This document shows, piece by piece, positions 50,101 to 61,638 of a DNA stretch of 64,000 bases; position 1 is the first letter of the stretch, and every line of letters starts with the position of its first letter. The notes below the pieces were generated by a model. The model had not been told where the DNA came from and did no database searches. It worked only from the letters and a program-made list of their open reading frames with translations. The stretch is taken from assembly GCF_910592395.1 (NCBI RefSeq), contig NC_088322.1:15309431-15373430 (forward strand). Reading direction: 5' to 3'. The DNA is from Lineus longissimus (Eukaryota > Nemertea > Pilidiophora > Heteronemertea > Lineidae). A program made the translations under genes and the position numbers.

Positions 50101-51972
50101 TGCACAATCCATGGCTTTCACTTGGTGATGGTATTTACTTGTGGTGGTGACTTTTTCGAGTTGAAAGTCGACGATGTTGCAACAATTGCAACATTCAAAA
50201 CATCCCACTGCCGAGGTTCCAAGAATTGATTTCAGATAAGCCGGTTGTGGATGAGTAGAGATAAGCTAGCATTCAGCAGCACTACTCCAGTCGCAGTTTC
50301 GAATGCGTTTTCATTTTTTTCAGTTCGCTACGTTATCATCGTAAAATCATCTAATAACTAGTTGTGTCTTCGATAGATTTTCCATGCGCAAGAGATGACA
50401 CGTTATATGCTGTACATTTCAGTGTTTGATATGGTGCTATTCTGTTCGATGCCAAAATAATATTTGGATTGACTCATCAGTTATTTGTTGAAATTCGCTG
50501 CATGATGCTATGTTGTGACCTGGCCATAATTAGAAAGAAGAACTAAGTACTTTTCCTGCTCCCTTATCTACCCCGGAGATGCTTTTTTCTGGAGGCCTGA
50601 TAGATTCGAAAAGAACTTCGTTGTACCCAAGCTATAACAAGACCTATGTTATTTTTGTTTTACCAAGGAAGATATATGCTAATCTTTCTGAAAAAAGTAC
50701 AATTTGATAAGACTGATTGAGTTTCAACTGTTTAAATCTGCTTACCTTTAACACGGATGTATAGCTCAACATGAAAAATATCACAAATCCACTAGATCAC
50801 AATCCATGAATATTTTGTCGGTGGTCGGTAAAAGTTCTTGAATACTTCCGAGGCATGTGACCAGAACGACCTAAGCAGACTGTTACATCCCAGCGTCCCC
50901 TGGTCAGCGTTCCCTGTTATCTCTCTATTGATATCTATATCCATTGCCACAAAGCATCACTGTCAATACTTTATCACAGATCAGTCAATAGACGATCCAC
51001 AGCCGTCGTTTCGGTTAATTATCCAACACGTTGGCCACTAATTGTTGTATTGAAATAGGAAAGCGGTTAGTATTGGTGAAATATATTACCGTGTTTCATT
51101 CCTGCACCACAACAGAAAAATTTACTTCCCCGTGTATATAAACATGATAGAGTCAACTAACCCTTCAAATAACCCCGCGTATTCTGAGTAAAACTATTTG
51201 CGGTGATAGCATTCGGGATTGTAAGGTTTCATTGAGAGTCTAAATGGTTACAGCGTGGGATATTGATCGATCAACTATCAAAACATTGCATCGTTCTCTT
51301 CGTTAGGAGATAACGGAACTGTATCGATGGGGATTCTATGGACCAATTGAGGGAGGAAATGGGCTCCGTACCTGCTTAATGCTGGGCGAGATTGAAACTG
51401 AGCAGTGGAACCGAATGCTCTGGAATTTTCGATGGCAAGATAGATGTATTGGTTGCACTCGAATGTTAAAGGGGAACTTAGTGGTGACGATGGATGTATC
51501 AATTGTACTCGAATGTTATTGGGGAGACGCCCTGCAAAGGTCACTAAACCCAACCCTGTGTTGATTGAAACTGGGTACTGTAGCCAAATGCCCTGTGAGT
51601 CGGCGGGTGGCACGTTATTAAGGGGGAGAAGTTCTGCAATATGGCATGGAATTCTGTGAACCTGCTGTTAAAGGAGGGAAAGTGTAAAGTTATTTATTCA
51701 GATGATGTGTTCGAAAATAATGTTGTGGAAGCGGGAAAAGGGGGGGGCATTTTGACCAATTATTGCAGGCCGAGGGCTTTGTCAGATCCTATCCTCACAA
51801 AAATGCGTCATTGGAATGACACTGATATTTCCACACCAATGGTTACAGTTCTAATTGAGACACTTTTCGATAAAAAAGAATCCGAGTGCAGCGCTTTGAA
51901 TTTGCCGCCAGCTGTACGATACGAATAGAGCGTTTCGAATTTCGCGCCAACTCTCCCGGTCTTCGGGCCTAT
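47162..51972. other. Gene-poor stretch
   Basis: No exon is recognised. Contents are an 81-bp duplication at 49.02-49.18 kb and a 49-bp duplication near 51441 and 51490 (sharing 'actcgaatgtta'). A 95-codon frame at 51641-51928 has plausible composition but no family signature. Confidence 0.45.
49021..49179 (+). repeat. 81-bp tandem duplication with CCAAT boxes
   Basis: Copy one runs 49021-49101 and copy two 49102-49179. Shared phrases are 'gtctct', 'attgg', 'ctgcagc', 'gaagcagg' and 'ctgattggacaat'. Each copy carries two inverted CCAAT motifs (ATTGG), giving four in 160 bp; another ATTGG lies just downstream at about 49191. Confidence 0.75.
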
Positions 51973-52675
51973 GGTCTCGTTAGGGAGTTTTTCCCAAATG
52001 TACGTGATGATGACGTGCCCCATTAACAGGACGTAACATCTATTTTAAAATGCGTTTCCAAAGTGAATGCATGAGGACCACCCATTTGTGTCGTATATCA
52101 CTGGAAACGCCCGATTCCCCTGATTCTGCAGGAATTCGGGCATTTTATTTCTTTTAATAAATCATAAGCGTCGCATTTGCTCCTAAGCTCTGTTCACCAT
52201 CCCAAATGGCAATATTGCCAATTGGGCCGGACAATCACGAAAAACCCCAAATATTATACATTTCTTCCTGAATAATTCTTACAGTGACCATTCTCCCATG
52301 AATGACAGTTGCTTACGCTACACAAAAATATAAAAAAATCGAGGGTCAACCATTGAACTTTTGAGATATGTTGAATTTTGCACAAATCAGCGAAAAACGC
52401 ACCAACTGGCACTGGACGGCATTTCAACACGGGGCCGACGCACATCCCAAGTTCATTGTACACATACGTCGGCAGCAACAGTATAAATGCGTAGTTTCTT
52501 GTTAGCCGCCTTTTGAGTAGCGTTCTAGGTTTCAGAAACTCCAAAAAAACATGTCTTTGCCAAAACAACTGCTGAATCAACACTGACATACTGTAAGGAC
52601 CGAGAAATCAATGATTTTAGGAACTACGGTGAGGGGGGCCGCGCATGAATTAAAAAAAAACTCCCTAATGAGACC
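51973..52675. mobile_element. Non-autonomous DNA transposon, 703 bp
   Basis: The element begins GGTCTCGTTAGGGAGTTTTT and ends with its inverted complement (one mismatch over 20 bp). TAT flanks it on both sides (51970-51972 and 52676-52678), a likely 3-bp target-site duplication. The interior has no transposase. A 111-codon minus-strand frame (52254-52589) is hydrophobic in parts and matches nothing I know. A 3-bp duplication would suit PIF/Harbinger-like elements, but the termini alone do not settle the superfamily. It lies about 750 bp upstream of the first BTB exon and could supply regulatory sequence. Confidence 0.8.
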
Positions 52676-53425
52676 TATACTCCTTCACACCCATTGAAAT
52701 TCGTAGAGTCAGAGTCAGTCGAGGTCGAGTGAACTTGGTATGGCTATTGTCCATTGACGACGCTTGGAGAGTGCTCCACTGCTTGTATTCGTACTGGAGA
52801 AAAACCATTTCAGTAAAAATATATCAGAAAGTTTACTTTTAAAAATATCAATTTACCATTCATTTTACTTAACTGTAATATTCCAAAGTATTTTGCCCTT
52901 TTGAATATTTTATATATGCTTTTAAAAAGTTTATTTACATTTGGTTATTTTACGACAACCGTATTTCGGCAAAACGTCAAAAATAGAACTTTTCCTAACT
53001 TTTGCCCGGTAAACATCCAATATTAACTACTTTCTAAAGCTCATATTTATTTTAGAATGACTTTAAAAGAAATTTCAATGTACCTTGATTAGGAACATAT
53101 GGTTTAAAGTAGCTGAAAGTATTCCTGTCGATAGCAATGAGAGCTGAAACTTGGACCCGCTTTTGTCTTTTTTTCGAGCACTTGTTGATCAGTGTGCTTA
53201 CGGTTGTCGAATTTGTGTCCTTATTTCGGACAAAGTGTTCCGCAGCTTTACTTTGTTGTTGTACTGCAATGCATACCAGGCAGGCTTGTTTTTGCTGACA
53301 GTGTGTCTTAACTGTCCTCATGTGAGTCAGCAGGTTTGCACCCGCAGCACTGTCACCATTGATCGATCTTTTCGTAAAGAGTTTGTGCAGATTTTTTTCA
53401 ACAGATATGATTTTTTTTTTTAAAG

Positions 53426-53460
53426 TGACCCACCGCTGCCACCCAACTGACTGGCAGAAG
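53426..53460 (+). other. Possible 5' UTR part of BTB exon after a splice acceptor
   Basis: A long T tract ending TTTAAAG at about 53425 looks like a 3' splice site just upstream of the first coding ATG, so the exon may begin at 53426 with 35 bases of leader. No upstream exon is identified. The frame is open through the tract, so a start further upstream cannot be excluded. Confidence 0.35.
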
Positions 53461-53636
53461 ATGGAGGTACCGATGTACCACACCGCAACCTCGGCAAAAT
53501 CGAACATCAATGACACACCCCAGCTGCTGGACGACGTTGCACACCTCTTGACTGATACGGCATCGGCGGATATTGTCCTTGTGGTCGGCGAGGAGGAGAT
53601 CAAGTTTTACGTGCATAGGATTATCCTTTTGGCAAG
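53461..53636 (+). CDS. BTB/POZ domain protein, exon A (N-terminal half of BTB)
   Basis: BTB domains mediate dimerisation and often link substrates to Cullin-3 ubiquitin ligases, or act in transcription factors. The exon encodes residues 1-58 and two bases of codon 59. ATG at 53461 has a good initiation context (A at -3, G at +4). Residues 21-33 form the first helix (QLLDDVAHLLTDT) and 36-59 carry the signature ADIVLVVGEEE followed by VHRIILLAR, matching the usual 'sDv.l.vg...f.aHk.iLaarS' core. The exon ends AAG|GTTAGT, a good donor, phase 2. Joining to the acceptor at 61494 restores Arg and continues the BTB fold. The subfamily is not recognised. Confidence 0.82.
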
Positions 53637-53728
53637 GTTAGTATGCGATGATTAACTGTATGAGTTGTAGTCATTTGTCCTGGCATAGACATGAAACAAG
53701 GCCTATCAGATTCACGTTTGGCAATGAA

Positions 53729-53754
53729 GTAAAGTGTCTTGCCCTTAGGTCACA
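53729..53754 (-). mobile_element. SINE body fragment
   Basis: 'gtaaagtgtcttgccctta' read on the minus strand is close to the 'tgtccttgggcaagacact' segment shared by many marine invertebrate tRNA-derived SINEs. No tRNA head is visible nearby. Confidence 0.45.
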
Positions 53755-53794
53755 AGATGCATGCAGTGAGAGTCGCAAGATGCATGCAGTGAGA
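53753..53794 (+). repeat. 23-bp direct duplication
   Basis: 'caagatgcatgcagtgaga' occurs at 53753 and 53776. Confidence 0.9.
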
Positions 53795-56140
53795 AGATAT
53801 CAACTTACCAAATAGAACGCTTCCCCACTCCCATCAATGCATTTCTGTTATAAATTCTCCCCACTTTCCGGCATTACATCTATTTCTATTTTCTAAATTT
53901 CTGTATTATCCCTCTTATCCAAACAATGTAACTTTCAAGCATCTGATGAAATCACCAGCTTTTTCCCTTGCACAAATTATGAAGTTATCCTCGGAACATT
54001 TCCCATTTCTTTCAATTGGAGGAGAATCAGACTTGTAGAATTATCATAATACCATTCGAACTAAAGCAGCAAACTCATCCGTGTATTCAACTTCAACCGG
54101 TCTCATATCAACTTGAACAAAATTGCCCTGATCGAAGTACGGCACACTTTACTCAGATGCACAGAAAATTATGTCTCTGTTGACTTGAAACAGACCAGGA
54201 AGTTTAATGCACATCATTTAATCCATGGGACTGCTGCGAAGCGCTTGGGATTTTTAACATTCTAATCCAGGAATCTTCTGGGAATTATCCTTTTTGCGAA
54301 AATGGATCCATGTCCCCCGAGGTTGAAGGAAGGTATCGTTTTTTTCTGTTGGCTGTATGTGTATTCTGTTATCTTTTTAATGAATTTATAATGTTTTGGA
54401 GCAGTAGCTGTACTTCTTACGGTCAGTTAGCCCTCCTCTTGTGGTACATCCCCGTAATGTATAGATATCACTTTGAAATGAACATACTCCAATTTGTTGC
54501 TTCACATCTTCCAAGTTTGTTGAAACGTATCAATCCTGAAATTTGTTCACATTTTTCCTCCTGTACTTGCAGTGTAAATGATACCTCTTATCTAGGTACA
54601 TGCAGCCTGCCAGTATATTATATCATGTATAATTTATCACCATTTGTCCGGGTGTTTATGAGTCGACCATTTGCCTGGCTTTCTATTAATTGAGGCCGAG
54701 TTGAATTGTTGCAGTAATTGGTTTTTGTCGCCTCCATGAGAAAGATCGAGGCCTGGCAAGATTGGCACTGCGGTTTGAAGTTCAGTTTCTTCCGTCTAAT
54801 ATTTGTGTACTGCAACTTGCACTCAAATATTCCTCTTCTTCTTTCACATTTATTCAGTAAGACAAGACACAAGATGCAAAGGCCTATCACTGGCAGTGGT
54901 TAAGCTCGTGATATCAGTCAAGTTGCACTGCAGTGCATCATTTCATAACTGTTGGTTAAACTTCTACATTTCAGTGTGATAGCAGACTTTTGATAAGTAC
55001 TGCAGGTGTTCCTTTTCAAGGCCTGTGCATACAACGTAACAACAAAGCCCACTGCTGATGAAGTCTCGGGTGCTGTATGAGCTTTTAGAGCCAGCTAAAA
55101 GAGCCAGCCAACTGTCACAAGGACTTGTTTGGTCTTGAGTGACTCAGGCCAACATGTCTAGTTGTGGACATTTAGCTTTGTCTGTTGTTTTTTCTGGTAT
55201 TTAAACCGACCCCCAAAAGAGCCCTGAAAAGGTTCAAGTCGTGTGACTGCACCCCCTAGCAGATTCCATTAGCCATAAAAGTTCAAGAGACAGATCTTAA
55301 CAAGTTTATGGTTTATGACAGACTGGCTACAAGTACAATGTCGGCAATCTAAGGAAGTACATGTGTATCTCACTAGCACACCGTCCATGCCGTCACTCCC
55401 ACGACTCATTGAGACCAGCCTAATTACATCTGACAACTCGCACATGCTAAATTATTGTTTCTCATTCTAACTAGTGAAATGGCAATTAATGTTGATTGGT
55501 TTGTGCAATTTATGACAAATTACTCAGCCATTTTGATGAGATGGGCTGACCCAATTTTATCAACATTGTAAACATGATGATTTCGATTAAAAGGTCCACC
55601 AAGTGGCTGACATCAGCGGAGCCGTACCAGTTTGGAGTTAGTGTGTTGGTTAAGGTTTTCACTTGTTGGTGACAATAATTTATTGGGTGCGGGGTAGATT
55701 CCCTCTCCCGGAATCTTCCCACTCCTGCGCTTGTTATCCTTTAATGATTAATCTGTTGATATTTGACGCTTCACAGGCTTGCCACTCCTCGCCCTCTGCC
55801 GTACTTGCCACCCTGCCCCTTGTGGCCACAGTTAGACCTAATCACAGTCACTGTCCCTGCCATCATTTCTCATACTCACACCCCATAATTCACTGCTCAT
55901 ATGATGAGTAATTTGTCTCCATCAGATTCAATTTGAATATCTTAATCTCCTCATTTATCTTCCCTTTATTGGTCTGATTGTGGGGGAGAGTGGTGGCATT
56001 TGTTGGGATGATACAACTTGATGAGGGTGTCAGTTGATGAATTGGAACCTCAGGCAAGTCACTTGACACTGATGTAATATGTTCTCTCTGGTCTGTTGGT
56101 AACATTTTCCGAGGTCATTGAAGTGGTGTTATATTATTTG

Positions 56141-56218
56141 GTCTCGTCGACTCTGCGCTGTTGTCACTGGTCTTTCAGTCTCGTCGACTCTGTGCTCGCT
56201 GTCACCGGTCTTTTGAAC
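56141..56218 (+). repeat. 37-bp tandem duplication
   Basis: 'gtctcgtcgactctg(c/t)gct' followed by 'gtcac(t/c)ggtcttt' starts at 56141 and 56178. The second copy is slightly longer. Confidence 0.85.
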
Positions 56219-57504
56219 TCTCTTGAACTTTCCCCTTAAACCTACAATCATTGCCTTACCCCTTATATGTCCATCTTTGACGACTCAAGACTGTATACTT
56301 GGATATTAGTTTTTCAAGCCACATTGAGCCAGGATGCCCACCATGTGTACCATTTCAGTATCTTTCCACATTACATGAAAAGGCAAGCGAGAGGGTTAAA
56401 TTTCAGTAACTGCCAAAACCATTTCAGCCATGTAGCACAAGTTATTTCTGACATGTTATAATTTCCACCCGATTAAACCTCATTACGATGACTAGTTATA
56501 TATTGCTTGGGAGGACTCATCAGTGATAATTGGTCATTCACTGATTGGATGGGTCGTTGTCTTCAGTTGGCAAAAGTTCAGGAGCGCAGCAAGGAAAGTT
56601 GGATATGAAACTTTGGTCAGTAAACCAAAAGCTAGGGTATCGAATGACACGAAAAGTTACACATTCCCAATCCCAGTCGCTTGTGTCTTTCGTCCACAGT
56701 TTGTGACTTGTATCTTTGTCCTTGGGCTGTGATCCCAACCAGCCTCTGTTGATCAAAATCTGACTGACCCCTGTCCCATTCATATATTTGATGGACACTA
56801 GGATCTTTTGTAGATCTGACTGATATCTTGCGATAGTCATTGCTGGATGGACACATACATATCCAGTAGGAGACACAACCAATGAGACTAGGGCTATCTC
56901 GTATGTGTCATTCATAATCCTGTTAGGAAGCCCGCCATGAATTCCCTCAGGCTAGGGCAAGGCACGACTTGTGATGTTTTGCATGAGCTTGGAATCCTGT
57001 TAGTGGCCGACACTTTAATCCCTTTGCTCAAAATATGATTGCTAACTCATGGTATCATGATGGTTGTAACTGTAAGACCATCTAACACTTCAGTGATCTT
57101 GTTATCTCTCCTAGGTTATTAAGTGTGTCATAGATTTACCCCACCAATCGTGTTGTGTGTCTACCATCATGCGTTCATTAGTCCCGTTTAGAACCATATT
57201 TGCAGCAAAGATGTGTCTCCTGTGCCTTCTGTTAGTGTTTCGAAGGCTACTGTTACTTCATAACTAGTCATGGGCTACCAATAATTTGGCATCTATAGTT
57301 GGTAGGAATATTGTAGTGGTAGGCTGGTTGTGTTGTGTTGGCTAGTTACGAGTTCAACACGCTCTGCTATGCGATGACAGAAAACCCTTGATATCTGGTG
57401 CTGCCATCTTCAATAGAACACTAGAACTTGTCAGCTTATCTTGGGCAGACAATCATCGGTTCAAGATTTGTTTTGAAAAGGTCTTTTGGTCTGTATCATT
57501 CAGT

Positions 57505-57522
57505 CAAGTGTCCTGCCCAAGG
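57505..57522 (-). mobile_element. SINE body fragment
   Basis: 'caagtgtcctgcccaagg', read on the minus strand, matches the same 'ccttgggca..acactt' SINE body segment seen elsewhere in the window. It is too short to name a family. Confidence 0.35.
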
Positions 57523-60500
57523 CTAGAAACACGTTAAACTACTCCTTTTGATTTGAAGATGACCATTACACACATCGATATAGTCTGACAGCGGATTTAG
57601 ATCACACGATTAAAATATGAGTTTGAAATTGACTTTACGTAGAACGATAAACTCGTCATGAGTCATCCGGCCAAGGATAACTTGGGAGCGTGCCCTTGGT
57701 TATCATACCACATCTTCCCTGCGGAAATTAGAAGTGTTTAATACTGTGGAATGCAGATATGAATAATATTTCCGGAGGATTTGAGATCTATTTTGGTGAA
57801 ATCAATTTTTTTGATCCATGGGGAGTTTTAAGCAGACTTGTTGCATGGTAAAGTTTGCCCATGTTGAAGTGTGGATGGCTTTCTCCTACTAAAGTACTCA
57901 TTTTGATAGTTGATCGTCTGCTTAGATATCATTACCGGTGATTGTATATCTGAAAGTGTAATGATGTAGCACTTCTAGGAGGATTTGTACTTGTAGTAGA
58001 AGGAAACCAGTAGAGGTAACCTGCCCTTCTCGAAAGAGACATTGCCTAATAGGACCAAAAAGGGTGTGCCTGCTTCTGGCAACAAAGCCAGATGGTGATC
58101 TGCAGTATCATGCAACTGTTAGTCAAGACAGAAAACACACCTGTTCCTATTAGAACTTCAAATTTCCCAAAATGTTAAAATTTCGAAAATCTCATTTTCG
58201 GTCCTCTTGACAATGACCCTGATGACCATTTGAATCTATATGACTCGCTGCGTGCACTGCGTGAGTCAGATGCCCACGGCTATATACAGCGCAATGTCGC
58301 ACCAATGATGTCACATTCTCAATTGCTGTGAAAAAATCCAATATGCATTTAATTAGTATTCGCAATTAGCGTATTTGTAACGAGGTTATCCTGTGATTCA
58401 ATCGGTGTGTCACATCGTTAGCACAGATGTGTCGGAATGGCGCACGGATTTGCGTTGGACAAGTGGTGCATGAGAAGTTATCTCATCGTGGATCTAGAAT
58501 ACCCCCCAGGGGAATACAGAATTCCTTTCATCTGAGAAATGCTGTTTTGCGATGTTCAAACGACTTAAAGACGTGAGTAAGAGAAGCTAGGGTAGCAGGA
58601 TTTTAAGTTTGGAAGCTGACAAGTCACTGTCATGTCGCCCGAGGGATGTTGGGGGAATCTTGAATCTGCATCAAAGCGACTTTCATGCGTGCTTCGGGAA
58701 GGAAGAAGACACTCCAAAGTTGGAAGTGGGTAAAAAACATCCAAAATCTCAGTTGGGCCCCTGTCACTGTCAGTGTGTCACTCTGAGTGGTCCAATGGTC
58801 CTGATACCACGTCCCCTCCAGACTGTCCATACTTGAGGCCCAGGCTGTAAACATTGTCATATTGTCAATGTGTCACATGGCCCCAGATGCTTCGAGCAAT
58901 ATCTCATATTTTTCTCAATCAACGATCAGGAAATCCACAAAAGGTTGATGAGTAACAGTCTGCTGTATTCTGTCCAACATTGACCCGATGATCTCACAAT
59001 TACTCTGGCCCGATCTAATTACCGTCCGATCAAACCCGACAGGGATTCCCCACCGTTTGATTGCTAATGTCCGTGGCAGTGACACCTATCAGTGACTCAA
59101 TAGTCATCACATTTTGGCCGTCAATGACTCGGATTCACAATGACCATAATCGAAATCTTGCCATGAATCTTAGTGAAACCTGAAACCAACACATTGCCAC
59201 TGTAATGTTTTCAATAGACCATCAGTTTCTCTCTGAATGTCCTATTTGCCAATTAGATGAAATTTCAATTTCAGTCCGGATGACATCTTGATTTTCAACA
59301 GAGCCTAGTAGTAGAAACTTGGGTGGAGATGTACATGAAAATGTACACATTGCATTTCTACCAGGCAGTTGATGGCTGCCACTTTGTGAATTTGATGAAT
59401 AGATTAGGACAGATCAGGATGAGTTTAGAGTCGAGTTGGGCCTGTGTCGCACCCTAGTAGAAGAGTTTTGAACTTGTCTCCTTCTGCAACTCTCGGGAAC
59501 AAATCGCAACAAAACAATATCCTGAACATCTCCCATGAGTCAATCAAATGCAAATCAACATCCTGACAAACTCCCAGCATTCCTCGGCCGTCCTCAATCC
59601 CCATGATGCAACCCATAAAATATGCCGCAAGCGATCCTGGGTTAGTCAGCCTGTTTATTGTCAATAAGACGAGTTTAATGCCGATTATCCCCTATTGATG
59701 CCACAATTTATACCAAACCAAATTCCGCTACTTCTGGTACTCATACAAGTTTCCAAGATGGCATTTCCCAGCGACAAATCGTCCAATTCTGCCCGTGGAT
59801 ATCCGAATTAGAACTCTATTGACTTTGAGAAGAATTTGCGCATCTGTGGCGTCTTTTGGCGATCCTGTGAGTCAGTGAGGGCATCGTAAGTGATTAGATT
59901 GGAGCTCACTCGCAGTGAGATAAACTCATCAACTTTTCCTTGGGCGAAGACGTCTCAGAACCATGAGTTACTCATGTCTGCTAATCTGGCTTCAGCCTAT
60001 TTGAGCCGAGGCATTCTGATTCCATTTTGTGAAGCATTTACAGGTCACCAACTGTTGGTTTTTTGCCCAATGGTGGTTCAAATTTCGTACAGGGTAAACA
60101 AGCTAGTCACAAACTTTATCTCAGTGTTAAACTAAAAGGCTGCGTAGACTGTCCTTAGACCACTTGTTTCTTTGTCCAAATCTTATCTAATCTTCAAGTA
60201 ACTCCAAAATCCAATACCCCACTTGTCATTTGTGTAACATGATTTTAAAAAGAAGCACATCTGATCAATTTAGCGTGCTCTAATGAATATGCCAGGGGGT
60301 TCAAACCCTTGACCCCCTGCTGTGAAACAGAACCTCAGGCTATACTAGACCACCCCAATGATCTGATTTTGGCCCCATTGTCTCAAGAACAAAAGTCCTG
60401 AGGCCACAATCAAGACTACTTTCATTTCATTTTCTTTGTCCAAATCTTACAATTTGAACAAAATCCTGTCTGTCTGTGAGCAATTAGGTGCCTTGAGAAA

Positions 60501-61110
60501 TACCTTGGAGCTAAAAAAGAAATGTCACACCATATGCCGGGGTGAAAAGGGTTAAATGATGAAATAAAAACCAAATATTCCATGATATCTGATCATTTTT
60601 GAGTAGCGTTGCTATCAGACTGCCTAATTCTAAATGCCCCGGGGGAAAGTTTTATAATGTTTTTGCTCAATTTTTATATTGCACGATGTGAGATCAAAAG
60701 GGTCATTCTGTAGAATCAAGTGTAAATTGGTATTTTCTTCAGGAAGCTTTAAAATTGAAGATGTGTCGGGGGGGGCGACGAGGGGGCTTAAAATATGTAA
60801 ATCTCTCTGAACAGCCGAAGTCCTTAAAAGCTCCTCTTTCCTATTTTTTTCTAGACACCCCCAGCCTGAAAAACGAGAGTCATTGTTTCAAACAATTTAC
60901 TGGAAAAAAACAATTGAATTGATAATATTACTGAGCCTGAAGAAAAAATGGTATGAAATTTCATGCAAAGTTACGAGGTGACTCAAGGAAATTAAAGAAA
61001 TGGTCATTTGATACTAACATCGCGAGAAACGTAAAGTGGATAAAATGTCCTTTGTTAGAAAATGTTGTTGGGCAATTAAAAATTTGCCGTACAGTGGTTT
61101 GAAGGAGCTA

Positions 61111-61380
61111 TCTGGGAGTGGGGAAAAAGTGGGGTCAACCATTTTCCAGATCTCAAGGCTGGTATGCCATGGTTCCCATCATGCCCTTTTCTTGATTCTC
61201 ATTTCGAATCTCTGCTGAAGATCTGCATTTTAAATGGCTGTGCGACATTACTGATGTAGATTTCTTCTCCAAAACTGTCTGGGAGAGGGGAAGAAGTGGA
61301 GTCAACCATTTTACTTGAAGTCAAGGCTGGCATGCCATTGTCATATTACACTGGCAAAAGATGTAGGTCTTCTTCTATAA
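61111..61380 (+). repeat. 167-bp duplication just upstream of BTB exon B
   Basis: 'tctgggag(t/a)ggggaa.aagtgg.gtcaaccatttt' and '(t/c)caaggctgg(t/c)atgccat' occur at 61111-61170 and again at 61278-61336. The second copy continues with an internal deletion to a shared 'gatgtag(a/g)t.ttcttct' end. It is a tandem duplication within the intron, ending about 110 bp before the splice acceptor. Confidence 0.75.
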
Positions 61381-61493
61381 GCAGGTATAGAGAGAACAGT
61401 TTGTAAGTTGTTTCAGGAGGCATCATGGTCGTCCCCGTCACTCGGGGCATTTTACATGATACTTCATACAAACGTTCGGATTTCTTATTGCAG

Positions 61494-61638
61494 ATGTCAG
61501 AACTTTCAAGATCACCAAAAAGTTGTTACGTCAGAGTCATCACCAAGAAGTCACAAATACAACAAAGCAATTGTGCGATATCCAAACTTTGACTCCGTAT
61601 TTTTCAAAGATGTGCTCACGTATATTTACACAGGGAAG
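61494..61638 (+). CDS. BTB/POZ domain protein, exon B (C-terminal part of BTB core)
   Basis: The exon starts after TTCTTATTGCAG, completes Arg-59 and encodes residues 60-107. The product CQNFQDHQKVV, then a polar Ser-rich insert, then IVRYPNFDSVFFKDVLTYIY ending TGK, aligns with the BTB pattern 'sp.F......l.....f..vL.yiYtgk'. The Ser-Glu-Ser-Ser-Pro stretch lies where many BTB proteins have 'sgmkEs'. The preferred donor is AAG|GCAAGT at 61639, a strong match to the minor GC-AG class and phase 0. Reading on instead gives Ala-Ser-Ile-Lys-Thr-Cys and a stop at 61678, or a weaker GT donor at 61653-61657. Confidence 0.8.

Larger units (their letters stand above)
53637..61493. other. Intron of the BTB gene, about 7.86 kb
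   Basis: Bounded by the GTTAGT donor and a TTCTTATTGCAG acceptor. It interrupts the BTB domain after its HRIILLAR segment. It holds SINE fragments near 53.73 and 57.51 kb, a 23-bp duplication at 53753, a 37-bp duplication at 56141 and a 167-bp duplication near the 3' end. Frames inside it (127 codons at 54310, 125 codons minus at 56538) look like chance. AAGATGGC-type motifs lie near 57406 and 59755. Confidence 0.75.

Noticed and set aside
52254-52589. Minus-strand frame inside the 703-bp transposon
   Set aside because: No transposase motif (DDE/DDD, zinc fingers) visible. Treated as non-coding interior.
53637-53655. Read-through of exon A to a stop at 53653
   Set aside because: The AAG|GTTAGT donor and perfect phase match to exon B make splicing far more likely.
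54310-54693. 127-codon hydrophobic frame with apparent membrane segments
   Set aside because: Lies inside the BTB intron, is T-rich, and shows no family signature. T-rich intron sequence readily gives such frames.
60290-60325. B-box-like GGTTCAAACCC
   Set aside because: No A box upstream and no pairing arms. It is a local G/C-run symmetry.
61408-61493. Upstream extension of the exon B frame to an ATG at 61408
   Set aside because: A consensus acceptor (TTCTTATTGCAG) lies at 61482-61493 and the codons before it do not match the BTB fold, so the exon is taken to start at 61494.
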